DNA from: Cytophaga aurantiaca DSM 3654
Lineage (GTDB): Bacteria; Bacteroidota; Bacteroidia; Cytophagales; Cytophagaceae
Direction of reading: 5' to 3'
DNA length: 64,000 nt
NCBI RefSeq assembly: GCF_000379725.1
Contig: NZ_KB903662.1
Span: forward strand, 176,293 to 240,292
The position numbers and the translations under genes were made by a program. Under the pieces are notes generated by a model, which worked only from the letters and a program-made list of their open reading frames with translations, was not told where the DNA came from and searched no databases. Shown here piece by piece: positions 27,491 through 35,960 of this stretch; the stretch's first letter is position 1, and every line of letters starts with the position of its first letter.

Positions 27491-28570
27491 ATGAAACACC
27501 GTAACTTTTCAATCGCTGTTCTTTTTATTTTGTTATTAAGTGCATGTCACAAGAAAGCCAATGAGGTTGCTCCTCCGATTATTCCTCCGGGCGATCCGCA
27601 AAATGTCACCACTTTCGCTGGCTCCGGAACAGCAGGCTCTGCTGATGGGACTGGTATAGCCGCATCTTTTAGTGGGCCGCGTGGCTTAGCTATGGATGGT
27701 TCAGGAAATATATATGTTGCAGATTTTGGGAATCATTTGATTCGTAAAATAACATCCGCAGGAGTGGTTAGTACATTTGCAGGTACGGGTAGTGCCGGAT
27801 TTGTTGACGGTACAGGTACTGCTGCGTCCTTTAACTCTCCCCGTGGCTTAGCTGTAGATGCATTCGGTAATGTTTTTGTAGCAGATTGGGGGAATCATAC
27901 TATCCGAAAAATCACTCCTGCTGGAGTTGTAACAAAGTATGCAGGTACCGGTAGTTACGGGTCTGTGAATGCTAAAGGTACATCGGCGTCTTTTAATAGT
28001 CCGGCTGCTGTTGCGTTTGATCGTGATGGGAATTTATATGTAGCGGATACGGGTAATGATTTGATTCGCAAGATAAGTCCGGCACGTGTTGTAACAACAT
28101 TAGCGGGTTCGGGTAGTTCCGGAAATAGTAACGGAAACGGCACAGCTGCAACTTTTAACGAGCCTTTTGGAATTACAGTACAATCTTCGGGTAATATTAT
28201 TGTTGCAGATAGATCAAATCACCTCATTCGTAAAATTACACCTGCTGGAATTGTTACTACCTTAGCCGGTTCTGGTACAATAGGATCAGCAGATGGCGTG
28301 GGTACTGCGGCGAGCTTCTATAATCCATACTGCATTACTGCAGATTCCTATGGAAATCTGTATGTAACGGATTGGGCAAATAATCTTATTCGAAGAATTA
28401 CTGATGCCGGAAAGGTAACAACGTTAGCTGGTGGCAGTAGCCAAAATGCAGCAGATGGGAAAGGTGCAAATGCGAGTTTCAATTTTCCTACCGGTATTGT
28501 TGTTGATTCGCAAGGGAATCTATATGTGTCCGATTCAAATAATAATACGATACGTAAAATTTCATATTGA
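27491..28570 (+). CDS. NHL-repeat lipoprotein (six-bladed propeller)
   Basis: The protein (359 aa) has a lipobox at about Cys19 (FILLLSACHKK). Six clear repeats of about 54 residues follow, each with an AG(S/T)G turn, an (A/S)F-x-x-P segment and a NLYVAD-x-x-N-x-x-IRKI end. Six repeats fit one closed NHL beta-propeller. Such extracytoplasmic propellers usually bind proteins or sugars and have no catalytic site here. The gene is followed closely (18 bases) by the tandem formylglycine-enzyme-like lipoproteins, so a common operon is likely. Confidence 0.85.
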   Translation: MKHRNFSIAVLFILLLSACHKKANEVAPPIIPPGDPQNVTTFAGSGTAGSADGTGIAASFSGPRGLAMDGSGNIYVADFGNHLIRKITSAGVVSTFAGTGSAGFVDGTGTAASFNSPRGLAVDAFGNVFVADWGNHTIRKITPAGVVTKYAGTGSYGSVNAKGTSASFNSPAAVAFDRDGNLYVADTGNDLIRKISPARVVTTLAGSGSSGNSNGNGTAATFNEPFGITVQSSGNIIVADRSNHLIRKITPAGIVTTLAGSGTIGSADGVGTAASFYNPYCITADSYGNLYVTDWANNLIRRITDAGKVTTLAGGSSQNAADGKGANASFNFPTGIVVDSQGNLYVSDSNNNTIRKISY

Positions 28571-28588
28571 AACTATTTATCAAGCTGA

Positions 28589-29461
28589 ATGCGATATGTT
28601 GTTTTAATAGTTATTAGTTTCTCCTGTGTGCAGAAATTTCACACAAAGCATCTAATCCCGCAGCATCTGCCGAACGAGGTTCCGGAACTTGTGGTAACAC
28701 AATATTCAGATGACAGAAGTGGGTTTGAAATAGACAGCGTTTCCTATGGATCGATGAGTTGTGTAATATCCAGTATTCTGGTGAGTAAACATGAGATCAC
28801 GAATAAATATTTTTGTTACTTTTTGAATGTAGATTCTATTCGTACAAATTCATTCCTGATAAAAAGTATTATCGATCTTTCTCATCCGGAAAGTAAGATC
28901 GTATTAACCGATGGCATATATTATCCTGTTAAGGGATATGAAGATTATCCTGTTGTATTGGTTAGCTGGTGGGGAGCAAAGAAATACTGCACATGGCTCA
29001 CGGAGCATGTAAATAAACAAAGAGAAGAAAAAGGTTTGTATCGTCTTGCTAATTATCGGTTGCCTGCTGAGTTTGAATGGATGGTTGCAAGTAATGCAAA
29101 TGGTACATGTAGATATCCTGTTGAAGCAATCTGTGATAGTGCAGGTTCAGAAAACGCAATATCACAGGTTGCACACAACGTAACACAGGATGCTGTAAAT
29201 GCCAGCGGTGTCGCAGGTATCAATGAAAATGTATACGAATGGACAGACGATGATTTCTATAAAATGGAATACATTATGGATTTTAGTATGGCTGTTACCT
29301 ATTATTCGGAAGAAATTGATGATGCTGTAGTACGCAAGCATGGCTATATGGGTGAAAGTAGCTGTGGAAGATTTTCACGAAATAAAGATGGTTTTTATTC
29401 CGATACAGGTTTCAGAATTGTACAAACATATATAGGAAGAAGTTCGGGCGTAGAATTCTGA
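28589..29461 (+). CDS. Formylglycine-enzyme-like (GldJ/GldK-type) lipoprotein, copy 1
   Basis: The protein (290 aa) has a short lipoprotein signal (VLIVISFSC) and the SUMF1/FGE-sulfatase fold. Marks are SKHEITNKYFCYFLN, YPVVLVSWWGAKKYCTWL, YRLPAEFEWM, NENVYEWTDD and DTGFRIVQ. The usual RGGSW box is replaced by SSCGRFSR, and no catalytic Cys pair is apparent, so it is probably structural like GldJ or GldK. The N-terminal strand before SKHEITN is shorter and more diverged than in the copy at 29464. It is separated from that copy by 2 bases. Confidence 0.8.
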   Translation: MRYVVLIVISFSCVQKFHTKHLIPQHLPNEVPELVVTQYSDDRSGFEIDSVSYGSMSCVISSILVSKHEITNKYFCYFLNVDSIRTNSFLIKSIIDLSHPESKIVLTDGIYYPVKGYEDYPVVLVSWWGAKKYCTWLTEHVNKQREEKGLYRLANYRLPAEFEWMVASNANGTCRYPVEAICDSAGSENAISQVAHNVTQDAVNASGVAGINENVYEWTDDDFYKMEYIMDFSMAVTYYSEEIDDAVVRKHGYMGESSCGRFSRNKDGFYSDTGFRIVQTYIGRSSGVEF

Positions 29462-29463
29462 TT

Positions 29464-30372
29464 ATGAGAAAAGGTATTTTTGTTTTAGTTTATGTTCTGT
29501 TCTTACTTAGTTCCTGTACACGGCAACCAGTCAATAGTTCAATGTATAGGCACGTACCGGGCGTAGTTCCTGAGCTGGTTTTTATTGAGGGCATGAATTT
29601 TCTAATGGGTAATAATTGCGAAGGTACCTCTTCCAATCCGGATTCAACCAGTGTATATATAGGTTCATTTTATATGAGCAAACACGAAATTACCAATAAG
29701 GAATTTTGCGATTTTTTGAATGAAGATTCTATTCGTACTAATGCGGATCTGATAAAAGAATCCGTTGCAATTGGAGCGGGGCAAAATAAAATTAGTTACA
29801 ACGGTGAAAAGTATATGCCTGTTAAAGGATTTGAAAATTATCCTGTTGTGATGGTGAGCTGGTGGGGAGCCAGAAAATACTGTCAATGGCTTACGTTATT
29901 TGTAAATGCACGCAACGCAGAAAAAAATAAACCCTATGTTCCATTCTATCGTGTGCCCTCAGAGTTTGAATGGGTATATGCAACTGCTCTCAGTAAAAAG
30001 CAAAAAGACTTTGTTGTACGTATGTGTGATGAGGCAGCAGATATGCCAATTGATTCTGTAACTCTTGTACACAATATCAAACAGGATTCCTTAATACACA
30101 CGGGTGTTACAGGCATGAATGAAAATGTATATGAGTGGACGGACGATAATTTTTATGCTAAACAATCTGTTACAGATTATAGCATGCAGTCTTTTGACAG
30201 CCGGCTGGATTATACAGAGGATGCAGTAGTTCGTAAATATGGTTTAGGCGTTTCAAATAATGGAACTAAATCATGTGGACGAATATCAAGACTGCGTAGC
30301 GGTTTTTATTCCGATACCGGTTTTAGAATCGTGCAAACATATCTGGGTAGAAGTTCTGGCTTTGAATTTTGA
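29464..30372 (+). CDS. Formylglycine-enzyme-like (GldJ/GldK-type) lipoprotein, copy 2
   Basis: The protein (302 aa) has a lipobox FLLSSC and is a tandem paralogue of the preceding gene. Shared motifs are SKHEITNKEFCDFLN, YPVVMVSWWGARKYCQWL, YRVPSEFEWVYA, NENVYEWTDD, SCGRISR and SGFYSDTGFRIVQTY. It keeps the complete N-terminal FIEGMNFLMG strand that copy 1 has lost. GldJ and GldK are lipoproteins of this fold in the gliding/T9SS apparatus. Whether this pair serves T9SS is not shown by the sequence. Confidence 0.82.
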   Translation: MRKGIFVLVYVLFLLSSCTRQPVNSSMYRHVPGVVPELVFIEGMNFLMGNNCEGTSSNPDSTSVYIGSFYMSKHEITNKEFCDFLNEDSIRTNADLIKESVAIGAGQNKISYNGEKYMPVKGFENYPVVMVSWWGARKYCQWLTLFVNARNAEKNKPYVPFYRVPSEFEWVYATALSKKQKDFVVRMCDEAADMPIDSVTLVHNIKQDSLIHTGVTGMNENVYEWTDDNFYAKQSVTDYSMQSFDSRLDYTEDAVVRKYGLGVSNNGTKSCGRISRLRSGFYSDTGFRIVQTYLGRSSGFEF

Positions 30373-30420
30373 TTTGAATATTTTTTATAATTTGCAGTAT
30401 AATTGAAATGAAAGTTAAGC

Positions 30421-30753
30421 ATGAACATAAAACGAACGATTCGAGAAGAAGAAAAAGAGATTGTAAAATTTCTGTTAGTGAAAATAAATTCAAATGAAGC
30501 AGAATACCCCATTTCTGATACGGTTGAAGAGTACGAAGGAAGCCACATGGGCAGTATCAATTTGAATAATCCAAACACAGATCAATACGATAGCGATCTA
30601 ATCCAGGCAGAATATACAGATGCAGATAAAATTCCTGTAGTACTTTCTCTTACTAAAGATAAAAATGGAAAGCTACTGGATCTGGATTTCTGGAAATCTG
30701 ATTTTTCAGCATTGGTGAAATATCCGAAACCGGAAGAGTTGATGTTTGTTTAA
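30421..30753 (+). CDS. Small cytoplasmic protein, possibly DUF6984-like
   Basis: The protein (110 aa) has no signal peptide. It begins with a charged helix (RTIREEEKEIVKFLL) and ends with an immunity-protein-like beta pattern (VVLSLTKDKNGKLLDLDFWKSDF). This arrangement resembles the small DUF6984 family, but I am not sure of the match. It is 48 bases after the FGE-like pair and is followed by dispersed repeats and a strong bidirectional terminator. Confidence 0.6.
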   Translation: MNIKRTIREEEKEIVKFLLVKINSNEAEYPISDTVEEYEGSHMGSINLNNPNTDQYDSDLIQAEYTDADKIPVVLSLTKDKNGKLLDLDFWKSDFSALVKYPKPEELMFV

Positions 30754-30759
30754 AAAAGT

Positions 30760-30783
30760 GGGCAGTTGTCAGTGGTCAGTAAG
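30760..30783 (+). repeat. Copy of the dispersed CAGTGGTCAGTA family
   Basis: GGCAGTTGTCAGTGGTCAGT lies 6 bases after the stop codon of the preceding gene, in the same position relative to a gene end as most other copies. Confidence 0.6.
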
Positions 30784-30827
30784 AAATTGTTAATGCAATG
30801 TATGTGTTACACAGTAACGGTAAGAAT

Positions 30828-30861
30828 ATTCGTCAGACTACTTTTTTGCTGTCCGACGCAT
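30828..30861. repeat. T6-loop hairpin repeat, diverged copy
   Basis: ATTCGTCAGACTAC, a T6 loop and a right arm ending GTCCGACGCAT. It is the most diverged of five copies of this element in the window. Confidence 0.6.
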
Positions 30862-30882
30862 TGTTGATTTCATAAATAGATT

Positions 30883-30930
30883 AAATAAGAAAGGCCTTGA
30901 ATGATCGATCATTCAAGGCCTTTCTTATTT
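30883..30930. terminator. Bidirectional terminator between convergent genes
   Basis: A perfect 48-base palindrome (24-base arms starting AAATAAGAAAGGCC) lies between the plus-strand genes and the minus-strand GH9 gene. Confidence 0.85.
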
Positions 30931-30943
30931 ATATCAGATATTT

Positions 30944-33136
30944 TTATTGAATTTTAACCACACGCTGTGTGAACACCAATCCTCCTTGGCTTACTTTAAG
31001 AATGTATACCCCATTCTCTAATGCACCGATTGAAATGGTTGAACTGTTCTGTATTTTTTTAGAAAGAACAACATTACCCACAACATTATATACGTCTACT
31101 TGAATTTCATCTGATACCGAAACCGATGCAGGGAAATCAATGCTTAATTGATCCTGTGTTGGATTTGGTTTTACATTCAGGCTCGGAGTGCTTTGTGAAG
31201 AAAGTACGCCTGTGGTGATCGATGTATTCTTAACATACTTTGATAACAAACGAATGTATGCAGTTTGATAACCCAAACTTGTTTCGGTTATCTGCCATGA
31301 GTTTAATGGCCAGCCTGAGTTAAAATCTTTATATGATTTTTGTTGAGGTTGTCCTTTGGGCGGAGTAAGAGACATGGATGTGCAAAGAGCTGTATTGCTA
31401 GTAGATCCGCAGTTTGAGTTGCAGCAATTGTCCCAGGCATAATTATTATTGGCACCTCCCATTAAAAAGCCCGGAGGAGGTCCGTATGTGGATGTTCCTA
31501 CGCGATCCCATAATGTACTTCCATCTGCAAACCAGGTGTGATACATTTCATTTGCACTTTGCTCTGCGCCATATGTAGCCATGTTGGTAAGATATACAAG
31601 CTGCAGTGGATTTACTCCATGTATGTAATGCAGATATTCTTCAGATGCTTTTAAATAAAGATCGTTGTTACTTGCATTGTCAACAGTGTGCGCATTCAAT
31701 TCCCAAAATAAATTTCCATAATTCGATTTATATTGGTTCGAACCCCAGTTGTAATCTTTTATAAATGATCTGTAGGGGTCGGATTGATTTGTAAGTGCAT
31801 TTGCAAAATCGCCTGACTTATTAATTGCAGTTACCGTCTTTGTACGAATGTTATTTGCAATCGTAGTATTGATGCCTGGCAGTGATAGATAGTACATCAG
31901 CAAACTTTGGGACTCCAAAAAATACTGACTAATAGCACTGCTCCATGCTACTAAAGGCATGTCGGTGTAATTGCTTTCAAAGTATGTTAAATAGGTTGCT
32001 TGACCGGTCAGATCATATAAATAGAGAGCAGCACCTAACTTAGAAGTTTTTCTTCCGAGATCATCTGTTTCCTGATTACCTGCTGCAACAGTAGGGGAGC
32101 TCGTTGAATTATTGAATTGCACATTTGTATTTGCATTTGCCCAGGTCCACGCAGCAATGGCTTGTGTTTGTAGCGTTGCAGCGTATGCAGTATAAAGAGT
32201 AGGATTAGCCTGTTTGTATATTTTTGAAGCTAATGCAAACGCTTCGGCACATTTCAATGTAGCCTGTGTTGTGGCAGGTCCATATTTACTTTGTCCGGTT
32301 GCCGCAGATGGGGGAGTTCCACTTGCAGAGCCTAATACAGACAAGCATGATCCATCACTTTGCTGCATACGTAATAAATGATCTATACCCCATTTTACTT
32401 CATCAAGAATATCGGGTACTCCATTGCCTGATTCAGGAATATTAAAGTCGTCTGTAAATACCGTTGGGTTTTCTTGGTAGGCAGTTAATAATGTGATTAC
32501 ATAATTCGCTGTCCATGGAGTATATTTATTCAGATCACCGGCATCATACCAACCACCATGGAGATCTTTTTCGGTTGCAGCAGATGTTAAATTATTATAC
32601 AAGCGTGCATTTTTATCCTGCAATGCACCTGTGTGACTTGCTGCATCTGTCCAGCCCGTTCCTGCATAAGGTGCCGCCTTTGCAAAACTCGAACGTTGAT
32701 AATACAACATACGCATTGCAGCTTTTAATACGTTTTTATAAACTGTATCTGCAATTACAAATTCAGCCGAACGCACATTTTGTGTAACATCCTTCACATA
32801 ATATTTTCCGGGAGTTGCATAAGAAGTAAAATCAAACCACCATGCTTTGTCGCCGGAGCTTACGTCTGTTGTACCACTTTTCCATTGAACAGGACTTGCT
32901 GTAAATACAGCAGCACTCGTAGTTGCATTGATCAATGCATAATTTGAACTGGGAGTAAATGCATCTGACGCATCGTAACCAGTTTGTGGATCTCTGATAA
33001 CAGCGACTTTATTCGCTTCCGGTAAATAACCAAATTGGTCAACTACAATGTACGGACTGAAAGATTGCGCGGTGGAAAGCAGGCTGAGCATAGTGAATGC
33101 AGTACCTGCGGTAAGTTTGGTAATTAGTTTGATCAT
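30944..33136 (-). CDS. GH9 endoglucanase with T9SS type-A C-terminal domain
   Basis: The secreted cellulase (730 aa) has a signal peptide of about 24 residues and an N-terminal Ig-like CelD_N domain (about 27-125, opening VVDQFGYLPEANK). The GH9 catalytic domain spans about 130-640, with the catalytic DAGD at Asp198/Asp201 (HGGWYDAGD) and the acid Glu618 (ITETSLGYQ). After a short linker comes a Por_Secre_tail (about 655-730: KPNPTQDQLSIDF to VVKIQ). This tail directs export through T9SS and surface attachment. There is no carbohydrate-binding module. It hydrolyses beta-1,4-glucan, and a PorP/SprF-like gene is the next gene upstream. Confidence 0.93.
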   Translation of the reverse strand: MIKLITKLTAGTAFTMLSLLSTAQSFSPYIVVDQFGYLPEANKVAVIRDPQTGYDASDAFTPSSNYALINATTSAAVFTASPVQWKSGTTDVSSGDKAWWFDFTSYATPGKYYVKDVTQNVRSAEFVIADTVYKNVLKAAMRMLYYQRSSFAKAAPYAGTGWTDAASHTGALQDKNARLYNNLTSAATEKDLHGGWYDAGDLNKYTPWTANYVITLLTAYQENPTVFTDDFNIPESGNGVPDILDEVKWGIDHLLRMQQSDGSCLSVLGSASGTPPSAATGQSKYGPATTQATLKCAEAFALASKIYKQANPTLYTAYAATLQTQAIAAWTWANANTNVQFNNSTSSPTVAAGNQETDDLGRKTSKLGAALYLYDLTGQATYLTYFESNYTDMPLVAWSSAISQYFLESQSLLMYYLSLPGINTTIANNIRTKTVTAINKSGDFANALTNQSDPYRSFIKDYNWGSNQYKSNYGNLFWELNAHTVDNASNNDLYLKASEEYLHYIHGVNPLQLVYLTNMATYGAEQSANEMYHTWFADGSTLWDRVGTSTYGPPPGFLMGGANNNYAWDNCCNSNCGSTSNTALCTSMSLTPPKGQPQQKSYKDFNSGWPLNSWQITETSLGYQTAYIRLLSKYVKNTSITTGVLSSQSTPSLNVKPNPTQDQLSIDFPASVSVSDEIQVDVYNVVGNVVLSKKIQNSSTISIGALENGVYILKVSQGGLVFTQRVVKIQ

Positions 33137-33308
33137 ATTTTATAATTAAGGTATCTGTAAAGAGATTCGGGTGCTCCTTAAGAATATCTATACGGAGAAA
33201 TATATTAATTGGATTTTATAAATTATTTATATGATAAAAATAGGTGTATTTATCTGTAAAAATCGAAAATGTGTACTATTATACGGGGTTTTGAATTAAA
33301 TAAGGCAA

Positions 33309-34187
33309 TCAATAAAACGAATAATTACCATTGAGTTCAACAGAGTCGGTCCAGGCGGGCAGCTTACTGAAAAAAGGAGTATTGTAAATAAAAGATAATA
33401 GGATGCTTTCTTTGCCCACATGAAGTTTAGCCGATACAATAAAACTTAAACTTTTATTGTATTTATAACAGCTTCCCATCGAAAAGACGTCTCTGTATTC
33501 CAGCATTCCAAAGACATTAATATCATCACTGTAGGTTGGTAAATATCTCCAGAGCATTCCGGATTTAAGATTTATAAAAGGGGAAAGTTTGAATGTATAT
33601 TGAATGTAACTGTTATAGTATCGTTCGTATTTGACCGGTGCTGCAACAGGATTGACAATGGAATTTAAAAGTTGATTTACCGCAATTCCTGCTTCTATTT
33701 TTTTAAAATTCACAGACAAACCAATGGCAGCATCCGGAGCCATAGAGTTGCCATTGGCAGTAGAGGAAGGCGCTGTAAAGCCGGTTTGTGCAAAACCAAT
33801 AGCCAAGCCGGATGAAAGGAACAAGTCCTCACCTAACTTTATTTTATATGCATAGTTTGCATATGCTCTTGTCCGGTGAATATAGGGGCCATCTTTTTCA
33901 TTGTAAAAATACAACCGTATTACATGATTGTTCGGTTTTGTATAATTCAATACACGTGTAGCAGCAAAATTGAATGTAGATATTTTGTTTAATGCACCGG
34001 TACGTGTTTTGTATGCGAAATTCAGATCCATTTTTGTATCTGCAGGAACATAGGCCGGAGAGACCAGATACATATTATTAAAATAAGCACCAAACTGATC
34101 CGGATATACCGCATTGTTCTGCCCGAAAACAGGTAGATTCAAAAGCAGGATAAACAAAAAGAGGCAGTTTGTATAAATTAAATTCAT
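33309..34187 (-). CDS. PorP/SprF-family outer-membrane protein
   Basis: The protein (292 aa) has a signal peptide (MNLIYTNCLFLFILLLNLPVFGQ) and a 14-strand-type beta-barrel pattern of alternating aromatic residues ending NGNYSFY. The opening NNMYLVSPAYVPADTKMDLNFAYKTR is typical of PorP/SprF. Members assist surface attachment or secretion of partner T9SS proteins carrying type-B tails. It is divergent from the sigma factor operon, with an 85-base shared upstream region, and the downstream CTD proteins are its most likely partners. Confidence 0.85.
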   Translation of the reverse strand: MNLIYTNCLFLFILLLNLPVFGQNNAVYPDQFGAYFNNMYLVSPAYVPADTKMDLNFAYKTRTGALNKISTFNFAATRVLNYTKPNNHVIRLYFYNEKDGPYIHRTRAYANYAYKIKLGEDLFLSSGLAIGFAQTGFTAPSSTANGNSMAPDAAIGLSVNFKKIEAGIAVNQLLNSIVNPVAAPVKYERYYNSYIQYTFKLSPFINLKSGMLWRYLPTYSDDINVFGMLEYRDVFSMGSCYKYNKSLSFIVSAKLHVGKESILLSFIYNTPFFSKLPAWTDSVELNGNYSFY

Positions 34188-34272
34188 TGATAGCCGTACA
34201 CTTATCTCAAAAATATATTAATTTATTGAAATTTCGTTACTTATTTAATTCAGGAAGGTATTTTAAATTAGA

Positions 34273-34851
34273 GTGGACATACAGGACGAGAATAATATAG
34301 TTGCCTTGATAAAAAAAGGCAAAGACAGAGAGGTTGTGCCGCTTTTGTATAAAAAGGTGTATCCTCTTGTGGAACGTTTTATTGTTCGCAACTCCGGAAA
34401 TAAGGAAGATGCTTCCGATATTTTTCAGGACGCGCTCTTGCTCTTTTATAAACAGATCATGCACAATCTATATGATGAAAAATATAAAGTGTATGGCTAT
34501 CTATATAAAGTTTGTCTGCATAAGTGGATCAACAGAGCAAAAAAAAATAGTAAGATCTCTTTTGTAGATGAAATCGAATCGCTGGATATTCCGGTGTTTG
34601 AAGAATTTTCTGAAGAAATAATAGCCAATCCGGATGAAAATATCATTCGTAAACTGTTTAGTCCGATTGGCGAAAAATGCATTGAATTGTTAACCTTTAC
34701 TACCTATACCAGCTTGCTGCTGGAAGATATTATGTTGCGGATGGAAATGAATTCTGTAAGTGCAGTGAAGATGCAGCTGAAACGTTGTAAAGAAAAATTG
34801 CTGAAACAGATCGATGAGAATCCGGCTTTAATAAATCAATTAAGAAGATAA
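34273..34851 (+). CDS. ECF-type RNA polymerase sigma factor
   Basis: The protein (192 aa) starts with GTG. The sigma-2 region covers about 20-90, with VPLLYKKVYPLVERF, KEDASDIFQDALLLFYKQI and the DNA-melting stretch VYGYLYKVCLHKWINRAKK. Sigma-4 is weak but present near 135-185 (GEKCIELL to AVKMQLKRCKEKLL), with a poorly conserved helix-turn-helix. The stop codon overlaps the ATG of the next gene by one base, which is typical of a sigma/anti-sigma pair. Divergent placement to a PorP/SprF gene suggests that surface proteins are among its targets. Confidence 0.85.
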   Translation: MDIQDENNIVALIKKGKDREVVPLLYKKVYPLVERFIVRNSGNKEDASDIFQDALLLFYKQIMHNLYDEKYKVYGYLYKVCLHKWINRAKKNSKISFVDEIESLDIPVFEEFSEEIIANPDENIIRKLFSPIGEKCIELLTFTTYTSLLLEDIMLRMEMNSVSAVKMQLKRCKEKLLKQIDENPALINQLRR

Positions 34852-35960
34852 TGAGCTTTCAAGAAGAAATATTTGATAAAATTGAAGCTTATCTGAGCGG
34901 GGAACTGGATGCAGGTGAAAAGACTGCATTCGAGAATCAAGTCGCAGCAGACGATTTATTAAAGGCAGAGGTTGAGAAACATAAAGTTGCAAACGCCCTG
35001 ATCATGGAGCAGCGCTTGCTCTCTGTCAAAAATATTTTTCAGGAAGAACGGATTAAAGATTCCGGTTCAAATGGTTTATCTAAACCATTTGGTTTTATTT
35101 TATTGGCTGTTGCTGCAATTGGGATTGGTACTTCTGTATATCTGTTGAATAAAAAGGACGATGTGATATCCTCTAAAAAAGATGAAAATCAAAGTAATCA
35201 AATTGTTTCAACAACAATAACTCCGGATAATAAAAACGTATCAGGGAATAAAGAATTAACTACGAAAGATGCCTCACAGTCTGTTGCAACAACAACTGAC
35301 AATGGTTTTCATAAGCAGCAGATTCAGCAGATGGAAGAACAGTTGCGTGTAGATGAAAAAGGAACGTTGTATATCGATTCTTCTTCTATTCAAAAAACGG
35401 ATGTACGTCCAGTTACACATGCTGTTAAAACTATAGATGAAATAAAAACCGCTCCAGACCCTTGTGCACATGTAACTATACAGGCAAACATTAAGCCGAG
35501 CCCTAGCTGCGATTATAAATCCACAGGTAATATTCTGGTGTCGAATATCAATGGAGGTACAAAACCATATTCGGTTTCTATATCTTCAAGCAGTGATGAA
35601 TCGGTTGTAAATGGGGAGTTGGAGAAAGGTGTATATCAGGCTATCGTACGGGATGCAAATGGATGTACACATAAATATTCAAACATAGTTGTTGCTGAAA
35701 AAGATTGTCCGGTTGATTATTCATTCAATCCGTTTTATGGAGATGAAGAAATATATATTGGTCCAAGTGGTGTAGAAGGACAAATAGAAATATATGATAA
35801 AGCAGGCGTATTGTATTATCAGCGTGCGATTCATGCAATGGTAGCATTTAAATGGTCGGGAATGGGAAATGGCAATCAAATTATACCAGGTTATTATATC
35901 TTTGTGATTAACTATGCAGATGGAACTTCTAAAAGAGGTTCTATTACAATTGTTCAATAA
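34851..35960 (+). CDS. Membrane anti-sigma-like protein with SprB-like repeat and type-B-CTD-like end
   Basis: The protein (369 aa) has a cytoplasmic N-terminus of about 75 residues with the anti-sigma pattern IEAYLSGELDAGEKTAFENQV. One helix follows at about 80-99 (FILLAVAAIGIGTSVYLL), then a low-complexity periplasmic linker. A SprB-like domain (about 205-285: NILVSNINGGTKPYSVSI and VRDANGCTH) leads to a C-terminal domain resembling gliding/T9SS type-B tails (GQIEIYDKAGVLYY, PGYYIFVINYADGT, GSITIVQ). It overlaps the sigma gene by one base and abuts the LRR gene. Joining an anti-sigma end to a secretion-tail-like end is unusual. Confidence 0.8.
   Translation: MSFQEEIFDKIEAYLSGELDAGEKTAFENQVAADDLLKAEVEKHKVANALIMEQRLLSVKNIFQEERIKDSGSNGLSKPFGFILLAVAAIGIGTSVYLLNKKDDVISSKKDENQSNQIVSTTITPDNKNVSGNKELTTKDASQSVATTTDNGFHKQQIQQMEEQLRVDEKGTLYIDSSSIQKTDVRPVTHAVKTIDEIKTAPDPCAHVTIQANIKPSPSCDYKSTGNILVSNINGGTKPYSVSISSSSDESVVNGELEKGVYQAIVRDANGCTHKYSNIVVAEKDCPVDYSFNPFYGDEEIYIGPSGVEGQIEIYDKAGVLYYQRAIHAMVAFKWSGMGNGNQIIPGYYIFVINYADGTSKRGSITIVQ

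Noticed and set aside
34237..34464. Minus-strand open frame opposite the sigma gene
   Set aside because: Antisense to a sigma factor with recognisable region 2. No independent evidence for coding.
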